Source: Opitutales bacterium
GTDB lineage: Bacteria; Verrucomicrobiota; Verrucomicrobiia; Opitutales; Oceanipulchritudinaceae
Reading direction: 5' to 3'
Length of the DNA: 64,000 bases
Assembly: GCA_016932335.1 (NCBI GenBank)
Contig: JAFGCZ010000005.1
Coordinates: forward strand, 23,440-87,439
The position numbers and the translations under genes were made by a program. The notes under the pieces were generated by a model. The model was not told where the DNA came from, made no database searches, and saw nothing but the letters and a program-made list of their open reading frames with translations. Shown in pieces: positions 1-8,938 of the stretch (the first letter of the stretch is position 1; every line of letters starts with the position of its first letter).

Positions 1-1599
1 TTTACCATTTTTCAAAATGCACTTTCCGGTAATCAGGCTCAGGGAGATGTCTATCTGCGCCAGATGACATCCACCATCAGAAAAGCCAGAAATGACAACC
101 GCATCAAAGGGATTGCCTTATTCTCTTCAAAAACGGGCGAGTTAGGCACCAGCATGGCTTCTGTGTCTGAAATACAAAGCGCCCTCGCTGATTTTCAGAA
201 ATCGGGAAAACCGGTTTATGCCTATCTGCGCAACAACGGCATTAAGTCCTACTATCTTTGTTCCAACGCAGATGAAGTTTATATGCACCCGATGGGGGAT
301 CTTGTGATTCTTGGCTTCCATGCAGAACAGCTTTATATGAAAGATGTGCTGGCAAAGCTTGGTATTGGCGTTCAGGTGGCTAGAGTCGGCGAATATAAAT
401 CTGCGGTTGAGCCTTTTATTGCCGACGAAATGAGCGACGAAAACCGCGCACAGCTGGAAGCTTTTCTCAAAAGCATTTGGAATCAGGTGATCTCGGAAAC
501 TGCAAAAAATCGCTCTGTAGATAAAAGCCTTTTCAATTATCTGGCAAACACCAAGGGGATTATTTCTGCCGAAGACGCCATTGAACATAAGTTGGCTGAT
601 AAAATTGCCTTTGAAGATGAGTTTTTTGATGCACTTGGAACTCTGGCACCACCGCCCAGTATGCAGGAAAGATTTTCCGGCATTAATATTGATGATTACG
701 CTTTGTTCGTGGAAGGGCTTCAAAAACCGCGTTCATTTGAACATGCTCACAATCCTCAGGTAGCCGTGCTTTATGTTGAAGGCTCCATCGTCGATGGTGA
801 AGGTGGCGGCGGAAGTCAGACCATAGAACAGCTGTGCAGTGACTTAAAATACGACGACTCGGTAAAGGCTGTGGTACTACGTATTAACAGCCCCGGCGGT
901 AGCGTCTCTGCATCAGAAGACATTCTCCATGCGGTTCATGACGCGGTGGGCGAGCGCCCGCTGGTTGTCTCCATGGGGGGAATGGCCGCCAGCGGCGGTT
1001 ACTGGATTACCGCGAACAGCGATAGCGTTTTTGCCGATCCGGTTACCCTGACAGGTTCCATCGGCGTCTTTGGTCTCTTCTTTAATGGTGAAGAGACGAT
1101 GAACATGGTGGGCATCACCCCCCAGTATGTGGACACGCATATCTCTGCATCCGCCATGAGCTTCTGGCGTAAAAAAACAGATCAGGAAATGCAACTGATT
1201 CAGGGGCACATCAACTCGGTCTATGAGTTGTTTATTCAGCGCGTTGCAGAAAGTCGTAATCTCGAACCAGATCAGGTAAACGAAATTGCCCGGGGACACA
1301 TTTGGATTGGTTCAACCGCTAAAGACCTTAATCTGGTGGACTCAATCGGCAGTATGGACGATGCCATTGAAGCAGCCGCCAAGATGGCCGGACTCAATGA
1401 TTACAAGGTTATAGATTACCCTCATCAGGATCCTTCCGCTATCGCCTTTAAACGCTTTATGCGCTCCATCGAGAGCAGTCATCCGATGATTACCGAACAA
1501 ATAATCAAAACGGCTACCAAATCAATGGATGAGCTGGCTGACTATACGGCCCCCAATGGAATCTATGCCAGACTTCCGTTAAACGTCGAAGGGCTTTAA
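1..1599 (+). CDS. sppA: Signal peptide peptidase SppA, 67K type (5' end outside window)
   Basis: Membrane-bound serine protease of the S49 family that degrades signal peptides left in the inner membrane. The frame is open from base 1, so the true start and the N-terminal membrane anchor lie upstream; an ATG at 64 is internal. Two S49 repeats are visible, as in the long E. coli-type enzyme. The general-base Lys is in the G-E-Y-K-S motif (codon 397-399). The nucleophile Ser is in M-A-A-S-G-G-Y (codon 991-993). Both catalytic residues of the family are therefore present. The xerC gene follows after 6 bases, suggesting co-transcription. Confidence 0.93.
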   Translation, partial: FTIFQNALSGNQAQGDVYLRQMTSTIRKARNDNRIKGIALFSSKTGELGTSMASVSEIQSALADFQKSGKPVYAYLRNNGIKSYYLCSNADEVYMHPMGDLVILGFHAEQLYMKDVLAKLGIGVQVARVGEYKSAVEPFIADEMSDENRAQLEAFLKSIWNQVISETAKNRSVDKSLFNYLANTKGIISAEDAIEHKLADKIAFEDEFFDALGTLAPPPSMQERFSGINIDDYALFVEGLQKPRSFEHAHNPQVAVLYVEGSIVDGEGGGGSQTIEQLCSDLKYDDSVKAVVLRINSPGGSVSASEDILHAVHDAVGERPLVVSMGGMAASGGYWITANSDSVFADPVTLTGSIGVFGLFFNGEETMNMVGITPQYVDTHISASAMSFWRKKTDQEMQLIQGHINSVYELFIQRVAESRNLEPDQVNEIARGHIWIGSTAKDLNLVDSIGSMDDAIEAAAKMAGLNDYKVIDYPHQDPSAIAFKRFMRSIESSHPMITEQIIKTATKSMDELADYTAPNGIYARLPLNVEGL

Positions 1600-1605
1600 T
1601 CAGAC

Positions 1606-2538
1606 ATGTCCGAAGCAGTTCATCTGCAGAAAGCACAAATTGAACGCATCGACGCGTTTCTCAGCACATTAACTCTTGAGCGAAAGTTGTCCGCCTACAC
1701 GGCGCGCAACTATCGCCAGGCATTGCTTGATTTCTTCACCTATCAGCTCCGTTACGAGCGCTGGACGGGAAATTTTGAGAAAATCGAGAAAAATGCCATT
1801 CGCGGTTACCTGATCGAGGCACAGAAGGATATTTCCAAGCGAACACTGCACCTTCGCTTCAGTGCATTGAGGAGTTTTTATAAATACCTGCGAAAAGAGG
1901 GCGTTGTTGAAAATAGCCCGTTGACAGCTGTTACGCTCCCTAAGCTGGAGAAAAAACTGCCGAAGTTTCTTACCGAAAAACAAATCAGTACACTGCTGGA
2001 TGAGCCGATGCGGCGCCTCCAGCGAGAGGACTTGGACGCATTTGAGGCATGGCGGGATCAGTTGATGTTTGAACTGCTCTACGGGGCAGGACTTCGCATC
2101 AGTGAATTGTGCAGCCTCAATTACGAGAACATTGATCTGAGCTCGGGAGCCATCCGTGTATTCGGCAAAGGAGGTAAAGAACGCATTGCACCGATGGGAG
2201 AGATTGCACTGCGATGTCTGCAGCGTTACCGTGGACTGATTCCGGCAACCACAGAAAATGATTCGGCGGTTTTGTTGAATAATCAACTACACAGAGTCAA
2301 TCCACGCTGGGTGCAGCGGAGGCTGAAGGATTACCTACTGTTGACCGGGCTCCCCGTAGACATTACGCCCCATAAGCTCAGACATTCGTTTGCCACACAT
2401 ATGATGAACGCCGGGGCCGACTTAAGGCTGGTGCAGGAGTTACTCGGGCACAGCAGCCTGGCCGCCACACAGGTTTACACCCATGTCAGCATGGCCCGTT
2501 TAAAAGCAACACACCAGAAAGCGCACCCCCGCGCTTAG
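1606..2538 (+). CDS. xerC: Tyrosine recombinase XerC/XerD family
   Basis: Site-specific recombinase expected to resolve chromosome dimers at dif together with a partner Xer protein. The 310-residue length is typical. An N-terminal SAM-like core-binding domain (about residues 10-105) is followed by the catalytic domain. The full catalytic set is visible: R164, K188, H256, R259, H282 and nucleophile Y291. XerC is preferred over XerD only from general resemblance of the N-terminal region. It lies 6 bases after sppA. Its stop overlaps the stop of the convergent dGTPase gene by 4 bases. Nothing nearby suggests an integrase of a mobile element. Confidence 0.88.
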   Translation: MSEAVHLQKAQIERIDAFLSTLTLERKLSAYTARNYRQALLDFFTYQLRYERWTGNFEKIEKNAIRGYLIEAQKDISKRTLHLRFSALRSFYKYLRKEGVVENSPLTAVTLPKLEKKLPKFLTEKQISTLLDEPMRRLQREDLDAFEAWRDQLMFELLYGAGLRISELCSLNYENIDLSSGAIRVFGKGGKERIAPMGEIALRCLQRYRGLIPATTENDSAVLLNNQLHRVNPRWVQRRLKDYLLLTGLPVDITPHKLRHSFATHMMNAGADLRLVQELLGHSSLAATQVYTHVSMARLKATHQKAHPRA

Positions 2539-3818
2539 ATCAGGTCCATAATCGACCCGTATTCAGCGGAAAAGAGGCGTTTGTAAGCCCGCATAGCCTG
2601 CAAATCAGTCAACCCCGAAACATAGTCACAGATCGCCCGCATTTTATCTGTTTCAGTCTCCAGCGCGACAATCTGCGTATGAATGGCTTCAGGTAGAATC
2701 GAGAGCCCTTTGTTTGCACCCAAGTACTGCTCCCGGTAGCACTCAAAGAGTTTCTCCAGAATGCAGCCGCCTTTAAGCTCGATCTGCTGTAGAGTAGGGG
2801 ACTTGAAGACTAGATCCACCGCAATCTTCTTCTGCAACTCGCAGCGCGCCCGAATGGACGGATCGACCTCCAGCACAAAATCATAGCGATGGGTTTGCCC
2901 GGTTATGCGAGTTCCGCGTGTGGAAAGGGTACAGGCGCGAATGCACTCGCCCACACTGCGGGCGGCGTCCTGCTCCAACGTTCCTTTCGTAATGGCGGCC
3001 TGCAGTGCCTGCAACGCTTGCGCTTGTGGTTGGGATAAAGTTTGCTCCAACGCCCATTTTTCGATTCTGGAAGTGCTGATAAAGCCGGCCTTTACCCCGT
3101 CAACAATATCGTGCAGTGAGTAAGCCGTGTCGTCGGCCCAATCCATAATCTGACATTCGATGCTTTTCAGGGCATTCCACGCTCTCGGATCCCTTGAGAC
3201 AGAGCAGATGTCCGCCCCCAGAGCAAAATCTCGAATGTCCTTCTGGGTATCATAAAGAAAGTGGTTCTCCGGATATTGGCCCGTTTGTTTTATCCAATCC
3301 TCCTGCAGTGCCTTGTATTTGAGCACACCGTCCAGCAAAGACCGCGTCGCGTGCATGCCGTAAGCAGCGCCCTCTTTCTCAAAGATCAGATCATTGAGAA
3401 TGCGTAGCGTCTGGGCATTCCCCTCGAACCCGCCAAAGCACTCCATGATCTTGTTCAACTTGCGTTCACCGATATGCCCAAACGGGGGGTGCCCCAGATC
3501 GTGGGCAAAGCCAACCGCTTCAACCAGATCGGGATCGATGTAAAACTCATCGGAAAGCGCCGGGGATTTGATGTTTAAATAGTCGCAGATACTCCGGGCA
3601 ATACGGGCAACTTCAATGGTATGCGTCAGGCGTGTCCGGTAGAAGTCATACTCGCCGCTTTGAAAAACCTGTGTTTTCGACTGCAGACGCCGAAAGGGAT
3701 AACTGAACAGAATACGGTCGCGGTCTACCTGAAAGGGTGTCCGGTGATCTTTATAACTGCGCGGAGAGCCCGAATTCTCGTAATCATAGGCGCCGTAAAA
3801 CAGGTTTTGCTTCATCAT
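2535..3818 (-). CDS. dgt: dGTPase-family HD-domain triphosphohydrolase
   Basis: Predicted to hydrolyse deoxynucleoside triphosphates (classically dGTP) to the nucleoside and triphosphate. The 427-residue protein has the HD metal site: H66 in R-L-T-H-T, H106-D107 in the A-H-D-L-G-H-P-P-F-G-H block, and a later Asp in the D-D-T-A-Y-S motif. The R-R-L-Q-S-K-T-Q-V block near residue 45 is typical of dGTPase-type proteins rather than generic HD phosphohydrolases. The start has two ATGs in tandem (3818 and 3815). It is transcribed alone, convergent with xerC. Substrate preference cannot be read from sequence. Confidence 0.88.
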   Translation of the reverse strand: MMKQNLFYGAYDYENSGSPRSYKDHRTPFQVDRDRILFSYPFRRLQSKTQVFQSGEYDFYRTRLTHTIEVARIARSICDYLNIKSPALSDEFYIDPDLVEAVGFAHDLGHPPFGHIGERKLNKIMECFGGFEGNAQTLRILNDLIFEKEGAAYGMHATRSLLDGVLKYKALQEDWIKQTGQYPENHFLYDTQKDIRDFALGADICSVSRDPRAWNALKSIECQIMDWADDTAYSLHDIVDGVKAGFISTSRIEKWALEQTLSQPQAQALQALQAAITKGTLEQDAARSVGECIRACTLSTRGTRITGQTHRYDFVLEVDPSIRARCELQKKIAVDLVFKSPTLQQIELKGGCILEKLFECYREQYLGANKGLSILPEAIHTQIVALETETDKMRAICDYVSGLTDLQAMRAYKRLFSAEYGSIMDLI

Positions 3819-3974
3819 TAAGACATTAGCCGAAGCATCACCTCCGAATCAATTCCATAAATCAGCACCATCGGAAGATGTAATGTTTTGCTGAAGATGA
3901 TTACAATTCCATTGTCGGAACCCAAAATGGGACAAGAGGAAACATTTGACATTGTTCCCTCTGTTCAGCCCCTT

Positions 3975-4016
3975 ATAAGAGCCGTGACCGTCCTCCCATA
4001 AGAGCCGTGTCCGTCC
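3975..4016. repeat. Two 19-base direct repeats, followed by a 10-base palindrome
   Basis: The units at 3975-3993 and 3998-4016 are both ATAAGAGCCGTGnCCGTCC (n is A, then T), offset by 23 bases. Directly after them, CCTTATAAGG at 4017-4026 is a perfect palindrome. The following hairpin begins with a related GTCCGTGTCC string. This could be a repeated operator or a remnant of a dispersed REP-like palindromic element; sequence inside one window cannot decide. Confidence 0.75.
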
Positions 4017-4030
4017 CCTTATAAGGATTT

Positions 4031-4060
4031 AGTCCGTGTCCTTACGCGGACTTTTTCTTC
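4031..4060 (+). terminator. Terminator-like hairpin in the leader of the ole-like cluster
   Basis: The bases 4031-4039 and 4044-4052 form a 9-bp stem (AGTCCGTGT with ACGCGGACT, one G-U pair) closed by a CCTT loop. A T-rich tract (TTTTCTTCC) follows. This has the form of an intrinsic terminator on the plus strand. No plus-strand gene ends upstream (dgt points away), so it may sit in the untranslated leader of the gene at 4131 and act as an attenuator, or be part of the repeat element. Confidence 0.55.
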
Positions 4061-4130
4061 CGTATGATCGAATGACTTTTTTGTCTTGGTGTGTTGACGC
4101 CGCGAGTATCTTTAATAAGGGTTCTCGCTT

Positions 4131-5597
4131 ATGGCAAAGAACTGGCTAGAAGGCATCCAATCCAATTATGATGTAATTATTATCGGCAGTGGCCTCGGAG
4201 GCCTCACCGCTGCCAATTATCTGGCAAAGCAGGGGAACAGCGTCCTGCTGCTGGAACACCACTACCAGTTCGGAGGCCTTGCCACATGGTTTAAAAGGCC
4301 TGGTGGGCACATCTTCGACATTTCACTGCATGGATTCCCTTTTGGCATGAAAAAGAGCTGCCGCAAATACTGGAGCAAGGAGATTGCCGATTCCATTGTC
4401 CAGTTGAAAGAAATCCGTTTCCACAATCCCCAGTTCGATGTGCATACCACGTTCGACCGGGAAGACTTTACCCGCATTCTTACAGAACAGTTCGGTATCG
4501 ACCGGGAAAAAGTGGTTGGCTTTTACGATCATCTGGAAGCCATGAACTTCTACGATGACAACACTCAGACCACCCGTGAGCTTTTTGAAGCATTCTTCCC
4601 GGGTCGGGACGATGTCCACCGTCTGCTCTTGGAGCCGATTTCCTATGCCAACGGGTCGAGTCTGGATGATCCGGCGATTACTTATGGCATTGTTTTCTCC
4701 AACTTCATGAACAAGGGCGTCTTCACCTTTCAGGGAGGAACCGACGTGCTTGTTGGTAAGATGGTTGATGAGCTCAAGCGCAATGGCGTGGATATCCGCA
4801 AATGCGCGCTCGTTGAAAAAATCCTCGTCGAAAAGGAAGGGGCTACGCCCAAGGTATGTGGTGTGCGCATTAAAAGCCAGAACTCGGGGGATGAATTCCC
4901 CGCCATCGAAGTTAAGTGCAAAGCGGTGCTTTCCAACGCCAATATTAAAAACACGATTTACAAGCTTGTCGGCGAAGACGCATTTTCAGAGGACTATCTG
5001 GAAAAGGCATCCAAGGTGCGGGTGAACTGGAGTAGTTGCCAAGTGTATATGGGCATCCGTAAAGGGGAAACGCTTCCACATATCGGAGACCTTATTTTTA
5101 CCAGTGAAGCCCCGAAACTGGCTATGGACGAATTGACCGGGCTGCGCTCAACCAGCAGAACCTTCAGTGTCTATTATCCGGAAACCAGACCTCACCTGAA
5201 AGAGCCTCGCTATGCGGTTGTCGCATCGCTGAACGCTCAATGGAAGGACTGGGATGCCTTGAGTGAGGAAGCTTATCAGGAGGAGAAAGCGCGCCTATGC
5301 CGCGAAGCGGTAGATTGCCTGGAGAAGTATCTCCCGGGGGTAAAGGATAAGATTGATTACATCGAGGCCGCCACCCCCCGCACCGTTCACTCCTACACGC
5401 GCCACATCGGTGGCACCAGCTTTGGCACAAAATTCGAAGGGCTTCCTGTTTCCATGGAACTGCCAGACCAGATTTCCGGACTCTACCATGCTGGCAGTGT
5501 CGGAATCATCATGAGCGGATGGCTCGGAACCATCAATTATGGAGTCATTATCGCCAATAAGCTGGAAAAGTATCTCTGCCAACTGGCGGGCAAGTAA
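4131..5597 (+). CDS. FAD-dependent oxidoreductase, phytoene desaturase (CrtI)-like
   Basis: A 488-residue flavoprotein of the CrtI / carotenoid isomerase / retinol saturase superfamily. The N-terminal dinucleotide-binding fold is clear ([11 protein letters not shown] at about 18-28, then the acidic L-L-E-H-H strand end and a F-G-G-L-A loop). The C-terminal FAD-contacting segment ([10 protein letters not shown] ... [10 protein letters not shown]) is also present. These enzymes desaturate, saturate or isomerise long hydrophobic chains. It heads a five-gene unit with FabZ-like, FabI-like, OleA and OleB proteins, so its substrate is more likely an acyl chain or olefin-type product than a carotenoid; no phytoene synthase or other crt gene is nearby. 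Function inferred from context only. Confidence 0.8.
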   Translation: MAKNWLEGIQSNYDVIIIGSGLGGLTAANYLAKQGNSVLLLEHHYQFGGLATWFKRPGGHIFDISLHGFPFGMKKSCRKYWSKEIADSIVQLKEIRFHNPQFDVHTTFDREDFTRILTEQFGIDREKVVGFYDHLEAMNFYDDNTQTTRELFEAFFPGRDDVHRLLLEPISYANGSSLDDPAITYGIVFSNFMNKGVFTFQGGTDVLVGKMVDELKRNGVDIRKCALVEKILVEKEGATPKVCGVRIKSQNSGDEFPAIEVKCKAVLSNANIKNTIYKLVGEDAFSEDYLEKASKVRVNWSSCQVYMGIRKGETLPHIGDLIFTSEAPKLAMDELTGLRSTSRTFSVYYPETRPHLKEPRYAVVASLNAQWKDWDALSEEAYQEEKARLCREAVDCLEKYLPGVKDKIDYIEAATPRTVHSYTRHIGGTSFGTKFEGLPVSMELPDQISGLYHAGSVGIIMSGWLGTINYGVIIANKLEKYLCQLAGK

Positions 5598-5641
5598 CTT
5601 TCAGTTTGCCAACAGCTGGACGACCTGCAATCTTTCGCGCC

Positions 5642-6082
5642 ATGTCTCAGGATTTAGTATTGCAATCCATACCCCATAGACCTCCATTTCTCTTTGTAGA
5701 TGAGGTGGTTGAGATCACCGAAAAAGGCATTCGCACACAGCGGAAAATCCGCGCCGAAGAACCTCAATTTGAGGGCCATTATCCGGGAAATCCCATCATG
5801 CCGGGAGTGTTGCTTTGCGAGTCGGTATTTCAGACTGCGGCAATCTATCTGGTGAAACAGATGGAAGCCAAAGGTGAAAGCGCTCGGGATAAAACACCGA
5901 TTCTTGCTCGCGTAGATCAGGCAAAATTCAAAGCCATGGTGCTTCCGGGGGATACCATTACCATCGAGGCTACCTACAAAGAAAGTATGGGCAATTTCCA
6001 TTTCATGTCCGGTAAAGTGATTAAAGAAGGCAAAGTAGCCTTGACCATCAGTTTTGCTTTGGCGCTGATTGAACAGGAATGA
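5642..6082 (+). CDS. fabZ: 3-hydroxyacyl-ACP dehydratase, FabZ-like
   Basis: Hot-dog fold dehydratase that removes water from 3-hydroxyacyl-ACP. At 146 residues from the ATG at 5642 it has family length. The usual opening P-H-R-P-P-F-L-F-V-D is present. The catalytic His (H46 in F-E-G-H-Y-P-G-N-P-I-M-P-G-V) and Glu (E60 in L-L-C-E-S) are intact. An upstream in-frame start at 5606 would add twelve residues without family similarity, so 5642 is preferred. It lies between the CrtI-like and FabI-like genes, suggesting a cluster-dedicated copy; whether it also serves general fatty acid synthesis is unknown. Confidence 0.86.
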   Translation: MSQDLVLQSIPHRPPFLFVDEVVEITEKGIRTQRKIRAEEPQFEGHYPGNPIMPGVLLCESVFQTAAIYLVKQMEAKGESARDKTPILARVDQAKFKAMVLPGDTITIEATYKESMGNFHFMSGKVIKEGKVALTISFALALIEQE

Positions 6083-6091
6083 ACAGAGACC

Positions 6092-6892
6092 ATGAGTTTC
6101 CTGAATATTGAAAAGAAGCGTTTCCTCGTTACCGGACTCTCCAACAAAAAGAGTGTGGCTTGGGCTGTCGCCAAAACCCTTATGGAAGAGGGCGCTGAGG
6201 TAATTTTCAGTGTGCGCTCGGAAGAACGCAAAGCAGCGGTTTCCTCATTGATCGGAGATGCACCTGTTTATGTATGCGATTTTGAAAAAGCGGAGGAAAT
6301 TCAAGCCCTCGGAAAATCGGTAACGGAAGACGTTGGAACCATTTCGGGGTTGGTGCATTCTGTGGCCTTTGCCAATTACAGCGAAGGGCTCAAGGCGTTC
6401 CACGAGACCAAACGCGAAGATTTTCTGCAGGCGACACAAATCTCGGCCTTTTCTCTGGTAGAGCTGGCCAATGCGTTGAAACCAGCATTGGAACAGAACG
6501 CCTCAGTCGTTGCCATCGGCATTTCTTCTTACGTAACAGCTGCCAGCTACGGGTATATGTCTCCTATCAAAATGGCGCTGGAAGGGTGTACCCGCTTTCT
6601 TGCAAAATCTTTCAGCAAGGACACACAAGTCCGCTTCAATACGGTAAATGCAGGTCCCTTGAAGACAAAATCCAGTGCAGGAATCCCCGGTTATCTGAAC
6701 AACTATCTCTTCGGCGAAAAGATGACCATGCGCAAGCAAGCGCTGAAAACACAGGAAGTAGCCGATACCGTGGTTTATCTCTTAAGTGAACGCTCCAGCG
6801 GCATCAATGCACAGGGAATCGTGGTGAACGCCGGCATGGACTGGAATTATTTTGACGAAGAACTTGTCGCTCTGGCGATGCGACCGGAATAA
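6092..6892 (+). CDS. fabI: Enoyl-ACP reductase, FabI-like (SDR)
   Basis: NAD(P)H-dependent reductase for the last step of acyl-chain elongation. The 266-residue SDR protein has the FabI-type nucleotide motif (V-T-G-L-S-N-K-K-S-V-A-W at 13-24). It also has the Tyr-x6-Lys pair characteristic of FabI (Y153 and K160), rather than the Tyr-x8-Lys of FabV. It starts 9 bases after the dehydratase stop. The OleA gene follows after 4 bases. Together with FabZ it could supply or tailor a saturated acyl chain for the OleA condensation. Confidence 0.86.
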   Translation: MSFLNIEKKRFLVTGLSNKKSVAWAVAKTLMEEGAEVIFSVRSEERKAAVSSLIGDAPVYVCDFEKAEEIQALGKSVTEDVGTISGLVHSVAFANYSEGLKAFHETKREDFLQATQISAFSLVELANALKPALEQNASVVAIGISSYVTAASYGYMSPIKMALEGCTRFLAKSFSKDTQVRFNTVNAGPLKTKSSAGIPGYLNNYLFGEKMTMRKQALKTQEVADTVVYLLSERSSGINAQGIVVNAGMDWNYFDEELVALAMRPE

Positions 6893-6896
6893 GCAA

Positions 6897-7928
6897 ATGC
6901 GGTTTAAACATGTGTGTATAGAAAGCATTGCTTTCATCCAACCACCGGAAATCTTTACGACTGACGCCCTCGAAGAGCGTTTGAGTCCGCTCTACGAACG
7001 CCTCAAGCTGCCCAAGGGCCGCTTGGAGTTGATGACGGGGATTCAGAGCCGCTGTTTCTGGCCGCAGGACATCAAACCATCTGAAGCGTCTGCTCAGGCT
7101 GGAGAAAAAGTGCTTTCACAGTCAAAACTGAAGCGCAATGAGATTGATCTGCTCATTCATTCTTCCGTTTGCCGCGATTGTATGGAGCCGGCCACTGCAT
7201 CCTTTGTACATGGACTGCTCAACCTGAGCCCGCATGCACAGGCGCTGGATGTCTCCAATGCCTGCCTCGGATTTGCTAATGCCATGGTTTTGGCCGCCGG
7301 CTTGATCGAAAGCGGGCAAATCCGCAGCGCTCTTATTGTCAGCGGAGAAAACGGGAAACCTTTGCTGAAGAACACGATCGAGAAGCTCTTAGGCGGAAAT
7401 CATTCCCGTAAAACAATTAAGCCGTTTTTTGCCAATTTAACGATTGGGGCAGGGGCCGCAGCGGCAGTGCTCTGCAGAGATGACCAGCAGCCCGGAGCCC
7501 GTTTACTGGGTGCTTCAGTTTTGGCCGATTCGCAAGCCAACCGATTGTGCATGGGAGATACCGCGCAATCCGGAAGTGGGCTGGAAATGGCAACCGATGC
7601 TGAAGCGCTGCTCAAGGCCGGTATCCAGTTGGCCAAAAACGTTTGGAAAGATTTTTCAGCAGAGCTGCAATGGACGGACAAAGACATCGCCCATTACATT
7701 TGCCACCAGGTAGGAAAGACACATCAGACACAGTTGTTTGATGCGTTGAAGCTCGATCAAAAGAAAGATTTCGTTACTTATCCGTTCCTCGGAAATGTCG
7801 GCTCTGTATCCCTGCCGGCAACCTTGGCACATGCTGCAGACCAGGGAATCCTTATAAAGGGAGAAAACCTTGCCCTCCTGGGAATCGGCAGTGGCTTAAA
7901 CTGTATGATGCTGGGGGTACAATGGTGA
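6897..7928 (+). CDS. oleA: OleA-like thiolase-fold acyl condensing enzyme
   Basis: OleA joins two fatty acyl-CoA chains head to head to a 2-alkyl-3-ketoacid, the first step of long-chain olefin synthesis. The 343-residue protein has the thiolase-fold triad C123 (S-N-A-C-L-G-F), H270 (Y-I-C-H-Q) and N300 (L-G-N-V-G-S). It also has E97 in the C-M-E-P-A-T motif, which matches the Glu that distinguishes OleA from ordinary FabH (KAS III). The start at 6897 is preferred because in-frame alternatives upstream lie inside fabI. The oleB start overlaps its stop by 7 bases. Without OleC and OleD nearby, the ketoacid might end as a ketone by decarboxylation. Confidence 0.85.
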   Translation: MRFKHVCIESIAFIQPPEIFTTDALEERLSPLYERLKLPKGRLELMTGIQSRCFWPQDIKPSEASAQAGEKVLSQSKLKRNEIDLLIHSSVCRDCMEPATASFVHGLLNLSPHAQALDVSNACLGFANAMVLAAGLIESGQIRSALIVSGENGKPLLKNTIEKLLGGNHSRKTIKPFFANLTIGAGAAAAVLCRDDQQPGARLLGASVLADSQANRLCMGDTAQSGSGLEMATDAEALLKAGIQLAKNVWKDFSAELQWTDKDIAHYICHQVGKTHQTQLFDALKLDQKKDFVTYPFLGNVGSVSLPATLAHAADQGILIKGENLALLGIGSGLNCMMLGVQW

Positions 7929-8809
7929 ATTCAATTACTGGAAATATCCCCGAAGAACTTCGCAAAGAGTATCCTTTTGCGGATCACTACCTCGATTTGG
8001 ACGGCGTTCGCATGCACTATGTGGATGAAGGGGAGGGCATCCCCATCCTCATGCTCCACGGAAATCCAACCTGGTCTTTCTTCTATCGAAACCTGATCAA
8101 AACGATGTCAGCAAATCGTCGCTGCATCGCTCCGGATCATATCGGATGCGGGCTTTCCGACAAGCCGCAGCAATACCAATACACACTGGATCAGCATATT
8201 CGAAACGTGATTAGACTCGTTGATTCACTGGGACTCAAGTCGCTGGATCTGGTGGTGCACGACTGGGGTGGAGCTATCGGTTCAGGTTTGGCAACCCGCA
8301 GGCCGGATCTGGTTCGCCGCATCGTAGTCATGAATACGGCCGGTTTTCTATCCAAACGAATTCCTGCAAGAATCAATATCTGCAAACTTCCCGGATTCGG
8401 GGCATTGGCCATACGCGGATTTAACGCCTTTGCCGGAGCAGCAGTTCATATGGCCGTGGAAAAACCTTTGAGTCCAGAGATTAAAAAAGGATTTCTTCTG
8501 CCATACAATAATTGGAAAAACCGCATAGCAACACTTCGTTTCGTGCAGGATATTCCAATGAGCAACAGGCATCCAAGCCATCAGACACTTCAACAGATCG
8601 ATGACTCACTGAGTGTGTTGAAAGCAAAGCCCATGCTGATTTGCTGGGGCGGTAAAGACTGGTGCTTTAACGATTTGTTCTATCAGGAATGGACGAATCG
8701 CTTCCCTAAAGCAGAAACATACTATCGGGCCGAAGCGAATCATTACCTGATGGAAGACGATGGGGAACACATCATTCCCAAAATACGCGAATTCTTGTTG
8801 CGGGCTTAA
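7922..8809 (+). CDS. oleB: OleB-like alpha/beta hydrolase (haloalkane dehalogenase fold)
   Basis: OleB enzymes decarboxylate a cis-beta-lactone to the final olefin. The 295-residue protein is of the haloalkane dehalogenase-like class. It has the oxyanion block L-H-G-N-P-T-W-S-F (45-53), nucleophile D114 in V-H-D-W-G-G, an acid region near G-G-K-D-W and catalytic H274 in A-N-H-Y-L-M-E-D. The sequence alone would also allow a haloalkane dehalogenase; translational overlap with oleA favours OleB. Substrate supply by OleC (beta-lactone synthetase) and OleD (reductase) is not encoded here. A small GCTTAA-TTCG-TTAAGC hairpin (8804-8819) covers the stop codon. Confidence 0.83.
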   Translation: MVNSITGNIPEELRKEYPFADHYLDLDGVRMHYVDEGEGIPILMLHGNPTWSFFYRNLIKTMSANRRCIAPDHIGCGLSDKPQQYQYTLDQHIRNVIRLVDSLGLKSLDLVVHDWGGAIGSGLATRRPDLVRRIVVMNTAGFLSKRIPARINICKLPGFGALAIRGFNAFAGAAVHMAVEKPLSPEIKKGFLLPYNNWKNRIATLRFVQDIPMSNRHPSHQTLQQIDDSLSVLKAKPMLICWGGKDWCFNDLFYQEWTNRFPKAETYYRAEANHYLMEDDGEHIIPKIREFLLRA

Positions 8810-8938
8810 TTCGTTAAGCAAATTTGAGAGAAGGACTACATCAGTCTTTTATATTACATAATATAAATTGTGCGACATTTTGAAGTGTATGTAATATTCC
8901 TCTGAAATTCAACTTTCCCAAGGATTTTGCACCTCTGT

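Larger units (their letters stand above)
3819..4130. other. 312-base intergenic region between divergent dgt and the ole-like cluster
   Basis: No coding frame is convincing here. The dgt-proximal half shows no clear structure. The distal half contains two 19-base near-identical direct repeats, a 10-base palindrome and a terminator-like hairpin, each listed separately. Promoters for both flanking genes must lie here, but I could not find a convincing -35/-10 pair with proper spacing: a TTGACG at 4094 has no good -10 element at the right distance. Confidence 0.6.

Noticed and set aside
1606..2538. Possible integrase of a mobile element
   Set aside because: Length and motifs are those of housekeeping Xer recombinases; no attachment site, phage or transfer gene is nearby.
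4131..5597. Carotenoid biosynthesis cluster
   Set aside because: The CrtI-like protein stands with OleA/OleB and Fab-like enzymes; no phytoene synthase, cyclase or other crt gene is present.
7922..8809. Haloalkane dehalogenase
   Set aside because: The fold fits, but the 7-base overlap with oleA and the OleB-like active-site arrangement favour OleB.
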